The notes under the pieces: generated by a model
What the model was told of the DNA's origin: nothing
Databases searched by the model: none
The model's input: only the letters and a program-made list of their open reading frames with translations
DNA from: Colimorpha sp002372855
Lineage (GTDB): Bacteria > Bacteroidota > Bacteroidia > Bacteroidales > P3
NCBI GenBank assembly: GCA_946621635.1
Contig: CAMOOR010000023.1
Location: 1 to 28,929, forward strand
Reading direction: 5' to 3'
DNA: 28,929 nucleotides
In this document: one piece after another, positions 1-10,169 of the stretch
Layout: each line of letters starts with the position of its first letter
Position numbering within the stretch: the first letter of the stretch is position 1
Made by a program: the position numbers and the translations under genes

Positions 1-60
1 AAGAACGATATAAGAAATGCCGAATTATGTACCTCTCGGGTAGGTATCGGGTGGGAGGTT
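1..60 (-). repeat. Dispersed palindromic repeat, truncated copy at the left window edge
   Basis: Read on the minus strand this is the same block as 14840-14890: a pyrimidine-rich lead with ACCTACCCGAGAGG, then TACATAATTCGGC and the start of the CTTATATCGTT units. The 31-base core lies at 5-35 and is identical to 14855-14885 and 28899-28929. Compared with the central copy, the lead here lacks an 11-base insertion (around 14830-14840). Only the left arm is present because the window starts inside the element. Confidence 0.85.
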
Positions 61-80
61 GGGGGTGGGGGAGAAGGAAT

Positions 81-111
81 TTTGTCAATTTGAAAAAAAA
101 GTGTATATTTG
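81..111 (+). promoter_or_regulatory. Bacteroidota-type promoter for the large C10 peptidase gene
   Basis: TTTG at 81-84, a 19-base spacer holding an A-tract, then TATATTTG at 104-111 followed by CACC. This fits the phylum consensus TTTG-N19-TAnnTTTG. The start codon is about 90 bases downstream, giving a moderate 5' leader with no Shine-Dalgarno sequence. Confidence 0.7.
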
Positions 112-202
112 CACCATCGGCTATGGGCGCAGGGTGCGTCTATGTGGCTGATTGATAACGATGTGATTGAATTAATTTAGTAATAACATAATAATTAGAA
201 CC

Positions 203-3200
203 ATGAAAAAAACTATCCTTTTTGTTTTGGCCATGATCATGGCATGCGGAGCCGTCGAGGCGAAGCCGGTTGATGTCAACACGGCGCGGAGGGCCGGAAC
301 GGCCTACCTGCGCACGGTGGAAGGGGTGAGCGGAGTGAAGCTCACCGAGATGGCGACTCCCTTCAGTGGATTCTACGTTTTCAGCCTGGGCGAGGAAGGT
401 TTCATCCTCGTGGCCGGCGACGACTGTGTGACGCCGGTGCTGGGCTATTCGCTCAGCGGCCGTTTCGTTGTCGAGGGCATGCCGGCGCATGTGCGCGCCT
501 GGTTCGACCGCTGCGACGAGACCATCCGCCAGCTGGCCCAACGGGATGCCGCCAAGGGTCCCTTCCGTGCCGTGGCGGCAGGCGGTAACAGCGTGGCCGC
601 CCAGTGGAGCAGGCTGCTCGGCGGCGAGCGTCCGCTGACGTCGTTCTACACGCCGGTGTCGCCGCTGCTGACGACGACGTGGAACCAGGGGCCGTACTAC
701 AACGCCCTGACCCCCTACGACGCCAACGAGAGTGAGTACTACGGCCACCGCCTGGTCACCGGCTGCGTGGCCACGGCCACGGCGCAGGTGATGAAATACT
801 TCAACCATCCGACCACGGGCTACGGGTCGCACTCCTATTCGCACAGCGACTACGGCACGCTGAGCGCCAACTTCGGCAGCACCACCTACCAGTGGAGCAA
901 CATGCCCAACGCCCTGACCTCCGCCAGTTCGTCGGCGCAGGTCAATGCCGTGGCCACCTTGATGTACCACGTGGGCGTGGCCGACGAGATGAACTACGGC
1001 CTTTCGGCCGACGGCGGCAGCGGTGCCCACAACTACAACTGGGACGGCCGCGTCCGTACCTCCTCGCAGTCGTCGCTGATGTCGTTCTTCAAATACCGTC
1101 CCGACATGGCTGTGATTGCACGGGAAGACTACAGCTACGACGACTACTGCGCGCTGCTGCGCACCGAGCTGGCCCAGAGCCGCCCCATACTGTACAGCGG
1201 CCGTGACGAGTCGGGCGGACACTCGTTTGTCGTCGACGGATACAATGCCGCCGGCCTGTTCCACGTGAACTGGGGCTGGGGCGGCTACTGCGACGCCTAC
1301 TATGCCATCGGAGGCCTGGTGCCCGGCGGTGGCGGCGCGGGTGCCAACGACGGTTCCTACGACCTGGAAAACGTGGCCCTGACAGGCATACGCCCGAATA
1401 CCAACTGGAGCACGACGGGCAGCACGACCTTCAGCGCCACGGTTACGGGCGGCACCGCCTCGGTGGGCGGCACGGGCAGCTACTCGTTCGGCGACACGGC
1501 ATTGCTCAGTGTCTACGGCGTGCCCGACGGCTACCGCTTTGCAGGGTGGAGCGACGGCGACCGTTTCAACCCGCGCGGGTTCATTGCCACGGGCGGCAGC
1601 TACAGCCTCACGGCACAGGTCGAGCCCATGACGGGCGACACGCTGAGCTACTGCGGCGACTATTGCTCCTGCATATCGAACTGGAGAGTGGACTGGAACG
1701 ACAACCGTTGGGGCATACGCTTCCCGTCGTCGGTGCTGACGTCGGGCACGGCGCTTTCGGCTGTGCAGATATACATTCCCGATGAGGGCAACTATACGCT
1801 GACGGTCTATAAGGGCACCACCTCGCCGACGACGCAGGTCTACACCCAGTCGGCCTACTTCTCCGCCACCGACAGGTCGCAGTGGCAGACCTACACGCTG
1901 AGCAGCCCGGTGGCTGTCGGCGCCAACGAGGACATCTGGATTACGTTCACCAGTACGGACGTGGACTACCCCGCCGCGGTGACCTCCTATTCGGGCAATG
2001 GCAACAGCATCCTTTTCGGCAACCAGATGACCAACTACGACCATCAGTATTCCTTCATGATAAGGTGTATTTTCCACACCACGTCTGTGGTGTCGGGCGA
2101 CACGTTGTCCTACTGCGGCAATGCGCAGCTCGAAACCCCGATCAACGCCGGCGGCAGCCCCTTTGCGTGGGGCATCATGCTGCCTGCCAGCCAGCTTGCG
2201 GGTCGCAACTACCTGAAGAGCGTGATGGCCTATATCCCGACGGGAGAGGCCTACACGCTGAATGTGTACACGGGCGCCACGGCTCCCGGCACGCTGCTGC
2301 ACACGCAGACGCGGGTGTTCGGCGATGCCGACCTGATGTGGCAGGAGATTGCGCTGGATGCCACGGTGGCCATTCCGTCGGGACAGAACCTGTGGATATT
2401 CCTCACCAGCACGCAGGGTGCGGCCTGTGCCTATACGGGCGACACCAATAGCGACTGGCTGGTGTACAACAACCAGATGATGCACCTGCAGGATGCAGGC
2501 ACGAACCTGAACTATTCGTGGATGGTGAAAGCCGTCACGTCGGCCACGGCGCCTGCGCTGCCGGCCCCGACGGTGTATGTCGACGGCCCGACGACGGTTG
2601 CTGTCGGTGCGCCTGCCACCTTCAGTGCCACAGCGACGGCAGGTGCCACGGTGAGCTGGAGCTTTGCCGGTGCCACGCCTTCCACCGCCACGGGTGCCAC
2701 GGCCACGGCCACATGGAGTACCCCGGGCACGTACAACGTCATTGCCACCGCCACAAGCCCGGCAGGCATAGGACGCGACACCCTGATGGTCAGCGTTGTT
2801 GCCTGTTCGGCTATCAGCACATTCCCGTTCCTGGAGACCTTCGACGACCCCACGACGCTTGCCTGCTGGACTACCGTCGACGCCGACAACGACGGCTACG
2901 GATGGGACTACACCACCTTTGCCGGCTATGCGGCGTCGGCCTCATACATCAACAATGTGGGAGCCCTCACGCCCGACAACTGGCTCGTCACGCCGCAGCT
3001 GCAGTTGGCTGCCGGAGCCACCTACAAGCTCTCGTGGAAGGTTGCCGGCACGGACGCCAATTACGCTGCCGAGCACTACGGTGTCTTCGTCTCCACGACA
3101 GGTACAGCCCCGTCGAACTTCACCCTCATCGAGCAGGCCACGCTTTCCAGCAACAGCTGGGTCTACGACACCGTCGACCTCTCGGCCTATGCGGGCCAGA

Positions 3201-5395
3201 ACATTTACGTGGCTTTCCGCCACTACAGCTGCACGGACCAGTACTGGATGGTCCTCGACAGTGTGCAGGTGAACGAGCAGCGCGACATCTATGTCGACGG
3301 CGACACCCTCTCGTATGTGGGCAACAGGCCCTTCGCCGGCGGCATCAATGCCGGTGGCGACCCCTTCTACTGGAGCATCATGATACCGTCCAGCCACCTG
3401 AGCGGACGCAACTACCTGAAGGCTGTGAACTACTTTGCCGGTGCGCAGGGCAACTACACCCTCTATGTCTACAGCGGCGGCAGCAGCAGTCCGTCCACCT
3501 TCCGCTACACCCAGTCGGCCACGGCGACCGGCACCGGCTGGCAGACGATGACGCTCGACACCACCCTGGCCATCGCTTCGGGCCAGAACCTGTGGATTAT
3601 CATGTACAGCCCAGTGGCGGCAGGCGCCAGCCACAGCGGGTCGGTCAATAGCGACTGGCTGTCGCTCAACGGCAGCGAGTGGAACCACATAACGGGCTAC
3701 GGATACGACTATTCGTGGATGCTGAAAGCCGTCACGTCGGCCACAGCGCCTGCGATGCCCGCGCCGCAGGTGACCATTACGGGATACGACCAGGTTGCCG
3801 TCGGACTGCCTATCAGCCTGAACGCCACGGCCACGCAGGGTGCCACCGTCAGCTGGTCCCTTGCCGGCGCCACACCCTCCACGGCCACAGGCAATGCCGT
3901 TACGGCCACATGGGCCACTCCAGGCACCTACAATGTCGTTGCCACGGTGAGCAACACGCACGGCACGGGTCGCGACACACTGGTGATGCATGTGATGGAC
4001 TACAACGCCGGGGACACCATCTCCTACTGCCTCGACCGCCCCTTCTACACAAATGTTGGAACCGGCAACGGAGATTACTTCAGCTGGGGCATCAAGATTC
4101 CAGCCGCCTACATGACCAACCGCCGCTTCCTGAACGATGTGCTGCTGTATGTGAAAGAGGCGGGAGCCTATACGATGAATATCTACCAGGGTTCGCAGGA
4201 CACCGTCAGCGGCACCCGCATATACACCAAGACCTTCACCTTCGGCACTGCCGATACGGGCCGATACAACAATTGCACACCCGATATAAATCTGAGCATC
4301 AATCCGGCCCTGAACCTGTGGATTACCTTCGCGGCCCCGGACATTACCTATCCCGCCGCGTCGTGCGCCTTCATGGGCGACCTGAACAGCGACTGGATTT
4401 CGTTCAACGACACCAACTGGATGCACGTGTCCAGCCAGATTCCTTCCACGTGGATGATCAAGGCCGTTACGTCGGCCACGGTGACCTACACCATCACCGC
4501 CGAGAGTGCCAATCCGGCGATGGGCAGTGTCAGTGGCGGCGGCTCCTATGCCAGCGGCAGCAGCGTCACCCTCACGGCCACGGCCGCTGAAGGGCACCAC
4601 TTTGTGCAGTGGCAGGATGGCAACACCTCCAACCCCCGCACCATCGTGGTCAACGGCAATGCCACCTATACGGCAACCTTCGCCGTCGACAGCTATGCGA
4701 TAACGGTGGTCGCCAACGACCCCGCATACGGATATGTGACGGGTGGCGGCACCTATGAGTACATGCAGCCTGTGACCCTCACGGCCACGGCATACACGGG
4801 CTATCGCTTCGTCAGATGGAGCAATGGCGTCAGCACCACGCCTTATTCCTTCCCGGCGGTTGAGAGCGTCAGCCTGACGGCCATCTTCCAGGCGGAGGAC
4901 GACCCGACGGAGTACTACACCATCACCGTCACTTCGGCCAATCCCGAGATGGGCAGTGTTGCGGGAGGTGGCGTCTTTGCCGAGGGCGAGACCGCAACCA
5001 TCAGCGCAACGGCCAACAGCGGCTACCACTTTGTGCAGTGGCAGGACGGCAACACGACGAACCCGCGTAGCGTCGAAGTGACCGCCGATGCTACCTACAC
5101 CGCCACCTTCGAGGCAGACACTCCCGTCACGGGCATTGAAGACATTGCCGGGGGAGTGAAGCCCACGCTCAGTCCCAACCCGGCGACCAGCACTGTTGTG
5201 CTCAGCCTCGGGGATGTGGCACCGGTCAATGGACAGGTGGCCATACTCTCGCTCCAGGGGAGCGTCCTCGCCACCTACCGCATCGAAGAACCGGACCTGC
5301 GGATCGATGTCTCCGCTCTTGCCGCAGGGACCTACTTCCTTCGCGTCAGCACTGCCGACGCGGCCCCTGTGGTCCTCAAATTAATCAAACTGTAA
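203..5395 (+). CDS. Large secreted C10 (streptopain-like) cysteine peptidase with repeat modules and a T9SS sorting domain
   Basis: A 1730-residue secreted protein. Residues 1-20 form a signal peptide ending GAVEA. Residues 21-130 resemble the inhibitory propeptide of SpeB-type peptidases. The C10 catalytic domain spans about 145-400, with Cys188 in VTGCVATATAQVMKYFNHP, His340 in GGHSFVVDGYN and the conserved HVNWGWGG. The tail then runs: one InlB-B-like repeat (405-474, GYRFAGW); a GDTLSYC module (478-624); a second module (632-782); PKD-like domain (787-868); a choice-of-anchor-J/cleaved-adhesin-like domain (873-1025); a third module (1033-1182); PKD-like domain (1187-1266); a fourth module (1270-1425); three InlB-B-like repeats (1428-1640); and a type A T9SS C-terminal domain (about 1645-1730, starting near LSPNPA). 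Export through Sec and then T9SS to the surface or medium is inferred from that tail. The protease family is secure; substrate and the role of the tail are unknown. It may be co-transcribed with nadB, 41 bases on, since no terminator is visible between them. Confidence 0.9.
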   Translation: MKKTILFVLAMIMACGAVEAKPVDVNTARRAGTAYLRTVEGVSGVKLTEMATPFSGFYVFSLGEEGFILVAGDDCVTPVLGYSLSGRFVVEGMPAHVRAWFDRCDETIRQLAQRDAAKGPFRAVAAGGNSVAAQWSRLLGGERPLTSFYTPVSPLLTTTWNQGPYYNALTPYDANESEYYGHRLVTGCVATATAQVMKYFNHPTTGYGSHSYSHSDYGTLSANFGSTTYQWSNMPNALTSASSSAQVNAVATLMYHVGVADEMNYGLSADGGSGAHNYNWDGRVRTSSQSSLMSFFKYRPDMAVIAREDYSYDDYCALLRTELAQSRPILYSGRDESGGHSFVVDGYNAAGLFHVNWGWGGYCDAYYAIGGLVPGGGGAGANDGSYDLENVALTGIRPNTNWSTTGSTTFSATVTGGTASVGGTGSYSFGDTALLSVYGVPDGYRFAGWSDGDRFNPRGFIATGGSYSLTAQVEPMTGDTLSYCGDYCSCISNWRVDWNDNRWGIRFPSSVLTSGTALSAVQIYIPDEGNYTLTVYKGTTSPTTQVYTQSAYFSATDRSQWQTYTLSSPVAVGANEDIWITFTSTDVDYPAAVTSYSGNGNSILFGNQMTNYDHQYSFMIRCIFHTTSVVSGDTLSYCGNAQLETPINAGGSPFAWGIMLPASQLAGRNYLKSVMAYIPTGEAYTLNVYTGATAPGTLLHTQTRVFGDADLMWQEIALDATVAIPSGQNLWIFLTSTQGAACAYTGDTNSDWLVYNNQMMHLQDAGTNLNYSWMVKAVTSATAPALPAPTVYVDGPTTVAVGAPATFSATATAGATVSWSFAGATPSTATGATATATWSTPGTYNVIATATSPAGIGRDTLMVSVVACSAISTFPFLETFDDPTTLACWTTVDADNDGYGWDYTTFAGYAASASYINNVGALTPDNWLVTPQLQLAAGATYKLSWKVAGTDANYAAEHYGVFVSTTGTAPSNFTLIEQATLSSNSWVYDTVDLSAYAGQNIYVAFRHYSCTDQYWMVLDSVQVNEQRDIYVDGDTLSYVGNRPFAGGINAGGDPFYWSIMIPSSHLSGRNYLKAVNYFAGAQGNYTLYVYSGGSSSPSTFRYTQSATATGTGWQTMTLDTTLAIASGQNLWIIMYSPVAAGASHSGSVNSDWLSLNGSEWNHITGYGYDYSWMLKAVTSATAPAMPAPQVTITGYDQVAVGLPISLNATATQGATVSWSLAGATPSTATGNAVTATWATPGTYNVVATVSNTHGTGRDTLVMHVMDYNAGDTISYCLDRPFYTNVGTGNGDYFSWGIKIPAAYMTNRRFLNDVLLYVKEAGAYTMNIYQGSQDTVSGTRIYTKTFTFGTADTGRYNNCTPDINLSINPALNLWITFAAPDITYPAASCAFMGDLNSDWISFNDTNWMHVSSQIPSTWMIKAVTSATVTYTITAESANPAMGSVSGGGSYASGSSVTLTATAAEGHHFVQWQDGNTSNPRTIVVNGNATYTATFAVDSYAITVVANDPAYGYVTGGGTYEYMQPVTLTATAYTGYRFVRWSNGVSTTPYSFPAVESVSLTAIFQAEDDPTEYYTITVTSANPEMGSVAGGGVFAEGETATISATANSGYHFVQWQDGNTTNPRSVEVTADATYTATFEADTPVTGIEDIAGGVKPTLSPNPATSTVVLSLGDVAPVNGQVAILSLQGSVLATYRIEEPDLRIDVSALAAGTYFLRVSTADAAPVVLKLIKL
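2096..4005 (+). repeat. Intragenic duplication: module plus PKD pairs in the large C10 peptidase
   Basis: The segment 2096-2805 (second GDTLSYC module plus PKD) is repeated as 3299-4005 (third module plus PKD), with the adhesin-like domain between them. The junctions stay very close at DNA level: the stretch after TCGTGGATG reads AAAGCCGTCACGTCGGCCAC in both copies, near 2528 and 3725. This points to segmental duplication within the gene rather than independent domain gain. Confidence 0.75.
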
Positions 5396-5436
5396 ACGAA
5401 CAACGCAAAACAGAACTAATCATACAGAAACACACT

Positions 5437-7002
5437 ATGCGATACGAAGTTGATTTCCTGGTAGTAGGATCCGGCATTGCCGGCCTCTCCTTTGCTCTCA
5501 AAGTTGCCCCCTACGGCAAAGTCGTCGTCCTCACCAAGGGCGACGCTGCCGAGGGCAGTACCCGCTATGCCCAAGGGGGCATTGCCGCCGTGATGTACGA
5601 CAGCGACTCCTTCGACAAGCACATACACGACACCCTTGTTGCCGGCGACGGCATCTGCGACCGCGAGGTCGTCGAGATGACCATCCGCGAAGCTCCGGAC
5701 CGCATCCGGGAGCTGGTGCAATATGGCGTCAACTTCGACCGCGACCGCAAGAGCGACCGCTTCGACTTGCACCGCGAGGGTGGCCACTCGGAGTTCCGCA
5801 TCCTCCACCACAAGGACAATACCGGCGAGGAAATCGAGCGTGGTCTCCTCGAGGCCGCCCGTCACCATCCCAACATCGAAATCCGCGAACGCCAGTTTGC
5901 TATCGACATCATCACCCAGCACCACCTTGGCCAGCGCGTCACCAAGCACACCCCCGGTATCGAGTGCTACGGCGTCTATGCCCTGGACTGCGACACCAAC
6001 CGCATCGACACCTACCTGGCCCGCGTCACCCTGCTGGCCACTGGCGGCATGGGCAATGTCTATTCCACCACCACCACGCCCGTCATTTCGACCGGCGACG
6101 GTGTGGCCATGGTGCATCGTGCCCGCGGAGTGCTGAGTGACCTGGAGTTCATGCAGTTCCATCCCACCAGTCTCTACAACCCTGCCGAGAAGCCCGCCTT
6201 CCTCATCACGGAGGCCATGCGTGGCGCCGGGGCCATACTGAAAGACGCCAGTGGCAACGAGTTCATGCAGAAATACGACGAGCGCCTCTCCCTGGCGCCG
6301 CGCGACATCGTGGCCCGCGCCATCGACAACGAGATGAAGCTCTCGGGCAAGGAGTACCTATACCTCGACGCCCGAGGCATAGGCAAGAAGCACCTCATCG
6401 AGGGGTTCCCCACCATTTATGCCAAATGCCTCAGCATCGGCATTGACATCACACGCGACATGATTCCCATCCGTCCGGCGGCGCACTACCAGTGCGGAGG
6501 CATCAAGGTGGATCGCAACGGAGAGAGCTCCATCCGCAACCTCTACGCCGCAGGCGAATGTTCGTGCACGGGCCTCCATGGTGGCAACCGTTTGGCTTCC
6601 AACTCGCTGCTGGAGGCGGTGGTCTACGCCCACAATGCGGCGCAGAGTGCTATCGCCGAAGTGGAAAGCGGACGGGGAAAGGTGAAAACCGAGGTGCCCG
6701 ACTGGAACGCCGAGGGCATGGTGCTGAACGAGGAGATGGTGCTCATCACGCAGACCAAGAAGGAGTTGCAGGAGATTATGTGGAACTATGTGGGCATCGT
6801 GCGCAGCGATTTGCGCCTGCAGCGTGCCTTCGACCGCTTGAACCTCATCTTCCGCGAGACCGAGGAACTCTACAACCGTTCCGTCCTCATCGAGCCCCTC
6901 TGCGAACTGCGCAACCTCATTGCCTGCTCCTACCTCATCATCAAGATGGCCCGCGCCCGGCGCCAGAACGTCGGACTGCACTACTCGCTCGACCTAGTGT
7001 GA
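5437..7002 (+). CDS. nadB: L-aspartate oxidase (NAD biosynthesis)
   Basis: A 521-residue FAD enzyme that oxidises L-aspartate to iminoaspartate, the first step of de novo NAD synthesis; quinolinate synthase (NadA) uses the product. The N-terminal dinucleotide-binding motif is GSGIAG at residues 11-16. Family signatures follow: STRYAQGGIAAV, the substrate-side LHREGGHSEFRILHH, RPAAHYQCGGI, and the FAD-binding YAAGECSCTGLHGGNRLASN. A helical C-terminal domain ends near residue 521, the usual length for NadB. The GGNRLASNSLLE motif and overall length favour NadB over succinate dehydrogenase or fumarate reductase flavoproteins, its close relatives. nadA and nadC are not in the window. It starts 41 bases after the peptidase gene without an obvious promoter, so it may be read from the upstream transcript. 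Confidence 0.93.
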   Translation: MRYEVDFLVVGSGIAGLSFALKVAPYGKVVVLTKGDAAEGSTRYAQGGIAAVMYDSDSFDKHIHDTLVAGDGICDREVVEMTIREAPDRIRELVQYGVNFDRDRKSDRFDLHREGGHSEFRILHHKDNTGEEIERGLLEAARHHPNIEIRERQFAIDIITQHHLGQRVTKHTPGIECYGVYALDCDTNRIDTYLARVTLLATGGMGNVYSTTTTPVISTGDGVAMVHRARGVLSDLEFMQFHPTSLYNPAEKPAFLITEAMRGAGAILKDASGNEFMQKYDERLSLAPRDIVARAIDNEMKLSGKEYLYLDARGIGKKHLIEGFPTIYAKCLSIGIDITRDMIPIRPAAHYQCGGIKVDRNGESSIRNLYAAGECSCTGLHGGNRLASNSLLEAVVYAHNAAQSAIAEVESGRGKVKTEVPDWNAEGMVLNEEMVLITQTKKELQEIMWNYVGIVRSDLRLQRAFDRLNLIFRETEELYNRSVLIEPLCELRNLIACSYLIIKMARARRQNVGLHYSLDLV

Positions 7003-7116
7003 GGCTGAAGGTATGAGGGAATGGTTATGTGTTGGTAAACAGAAGGTTCGGCGAAATAGGAGACTGGAACGTGAAAAAAAGTTTTGTATTTTAACAAATG
7101 ATTGAAAAAAAATATT

Positions 7117-7124
7117 TATCTTTG
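7117..7124 (+). promoter_or_regulatory. -7 element of the ATP synthase operon promoter
   Basis: TATCTTTG followed by CACC, preceded by an A-tract, matches the Bacteroidota -7 consensus. A good TTTG at the expected distance is not seen; ATTG at 7101-7104 is too close and TTTG at 7083-7086 too far. It lies about 50 bases before the atpE ATG, so the in-frame upstream TTG at 7102 cannot be the start of atpE. Confidence 0.65.
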
Positions 7125-7173
7125 CACCGCAAATTTTATAAATAAACAGTTTAACAACATAAAAATAAGTAAC

Positions 7174-7431
7174 ATGACATCATTATTGGTTCTTTTACAG
7201 GCAGCCGCCAGCATGGCATGGGGTTACCTCGGAGCAGCAGTCGGAGCCGGTTTGGCCACCATCGGTGCCGGTATCGGTATTGGTAAGATTGGCCAGGGCG
7301 CCATGGAGGGCATTGCCCGCCAGCCCGAGTCGGGCAGTTTCATCCGCTCGTCGATGATTATCGCCGCCGCTCTTGTGGAAGGTGTCGCCTTCTTTGCTGT
7401 GGTTATCTGCCTGCTGATTGCTGTGAAATAA
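7174..7431 (+). CDS. atpE: F-type ATP synthase subunit c
   Basis: An 85-residue hairpin of two membrane helices that forms the rotor ring of F1Fo ATP synthase. Helix 1 carries the glycine-rich run GAGIGIGKIGQGAMEGIARQ, and the polar loop ARQPE (48-52) docks to gamma and epsilon. Helix 2 holds the ion-binding carboxylate Glu69 in ALVEGV. Compared with sodium-coupled c subunits, the helix 1 glutamine position is Ile36 and the residue after the glutamate is Gly70, so proton coupling is inferred. The ATG at 7174 is chosen because a promoter -7 box lies upstream and the protein then has the normal family length. It is the first gene of the cluster; subunit a (atpB) is not next to it. Confidence 0.95.
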   Translation: MTSLLVLLQAAASMAWGYLGAAVGAGLATIGAGIGIGKIGQGAMEGIARQPESGSFIRSSMIIAAALVEGVAFFAVVICLLIAVK

Positions 7432-7457
7432 AACACAGCGTTCACAACCCACACTCC

Positions 7458-7482
7458 GGGCCGGCGATTGGCCGGCCCTTTT
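7458..7482 (+). terminator. Hairpin between atpE and atpF, likely attenuator
   Basis: GGGCCGGC (7458-7465), loop GATTG, GCCGGCCC (7471-7478), then only four T. A strong GC stem with a short T run fits partial termination or a 3' stabilising hairpin that raises atpE mRNA over the distal genes, in line with the high copy number of subunit c. Function is inferred. Confidence 0.6.
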
Positions 7483-7513
7483 GAAACGATTATACAAGAC
7501 TGAAAGATAGGAT

Positions 7514-8014
7514 ATGAACAATCCCTTGATTAATCCCGGCTTGGGCACCCCCATCTGGATGCTCATCTCGTTCGGCATTTTGGCCTTCATCCTCATCAAG
7601 TGGGGCTGGCCTGCCCTGCTGAAAGGGCTCCACAGCCGCGAGGAGGCCATCACAGCCTCGCTTTCCGAGGCCGCCAAGGCCCGCGAGGAGATGAAGAGTC
7701 TCGTAGCTCACAACGAAGAGCTGTTGCGCCAGGCCAAAATCGAGCGCGACGAGATGCTGCGCGACGCCCGCCTGACGAGTGAGAGCATTATCGAGGAGGC
7801 CCGCAACCGCGCCACCGAGGAAGCCAACCGCATCGTTGACACTGCCCGTGAGAATATCAACTACGAGAAGCTCAAGGCAATGCACGATTTGAAGAACCAG
7901 GTGGCCAACCTCAGCATCGAGATCGCCGAGAAACTCATCCGTGCCGAACTGAGCGACAAGCCCAAAGCCGACGCCCTGATTCAGAAAGAACTTGAAATGA
8001 TGGAGCTGAAGTAA
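7514..8014 (+). CDS. atpF: F-type ATP synthase subunit b
   Basis: A 166-residue peripheral stalk protein. A single N-terminal membrane helix (about residues 13-33, PIWMLISFGILAFILIKWGW) is followed by a long charged helix (about 40-140) rich in Ala, Glu and Arg that forms the stator coiled coil, and a short C-terminal part that contacts delta. The length fits bacterial b subunits. It lies between atpE and atpH, two bases before the atpH start, as expected for this operon. Confidence 0.93.
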   Translation: MNNPLINPGLGTPIWMLISFGILAFILIKWGWPALLKGLHSREEAITASLSEAAKAREEMKSLVAHNEELLRQAKIERDEMLRDARLTSESIIEEARNRATEEANRIVDTARENINYEKLKAMHDLKNQVANLSIEIAEKLIRAELSDKPKADALIQKELEMMELK

Positions 8015-8016
8015 CC

Positions 8017-8574
8017 ATGAGCACCTACCGTATCAATAACCACTACGCCAAAGCGCTGATGCTTCTCTCCGAGGAGACGGGCACGATAGACCGTGTGTCG
8101 GAGGACATGCGCCTCGTGAGCAAAGTCTGTGCCGAGAACCGCGAGTTGAATGTGGTCTTCAACAACCCTGTCATTCCGAAAGATAAAAAGGTTGGTATCG
8201 TGAACGACCTTTTCGAGGGACAGGTCTGCGAGACCACGATGGCGTTCCTGCTCTTCGTGACGCGCAAGAACCGCTCCGTCAACATGCGGGGTATCGCCGA
8301 CGCTTATATTGAAATGTATCGCGAGAAGAAAGGCATCGTGCTGAGCGACCTGGTGACCCACCAGCCCATCGACGACGTGGCCCGCCACCTCGTCACACGC
8401 ATGGTTGAAGAGTATACCGGCAAGAAGGTTGAATTGCACGACCGCACCGATCCCAAGATGCTTGGCTGTTTCAAGCTGGAATTCGACAACAAGATGTACG
8501 ACGCCCGCATCCGCACCAAGATACGCCGTATGCGCATCGAGTTCGCCAAGAATGAATACGAAAGTAAATTGTAA
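8017..8574 (+). CDS. atpH: F-type ATP synthase subunit delta
   Basis: A 185-residue stator protein (OSCP/delta family) linking subunit b to the alpha subunits at the top of F1. The helical N-terminal domain begins INNHYAKALMLLSEETGTID. The C-terminal part carries the family-type DPKMLGCFKLEFDNKMYDARI. Its start follows the atpF stop by two bases and atpA follows after five, so translation is probably coupled through the cluster. Confidence 0.92.
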   Translation: MSTYRINNHYAKALMLLSEETGTIDRVSEDMRLVSKVCAENRELNVVFNNPVIPKDKKVGIVNDLFEGQVCETTMAFLLFVTRKNRSVNMRGIADAYIEMYREKKGIVLSDLVTHQPIDDVARHLVTRMVEEYTGKKVELHDRTDPKMLGCFKLEFDNKMYDARIRTKIRRMRIEFAKNEYESKL

Positions 8575-8579
8575 ATATT

Positions 8580-10157
<1,578 letters not shown>

Positions 10158-10169
10158 TATAAAAGGACT

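Noticed and set aside
140..2485. Long antisense open frame opposite the first C10 peptidase (another lies at 2942-5029)
   Set aside because: The sense strand has signal peptide, catalytic residues and ordered domains; the antisense product is Arg/Val/Gly/His-rich and featureless.
7102..7173. N-terminal extension of atpE from a TTG codon
   Set aside because: The frame crosses the promoter -7 box and the extra 24 residues do not resemble subunit c.
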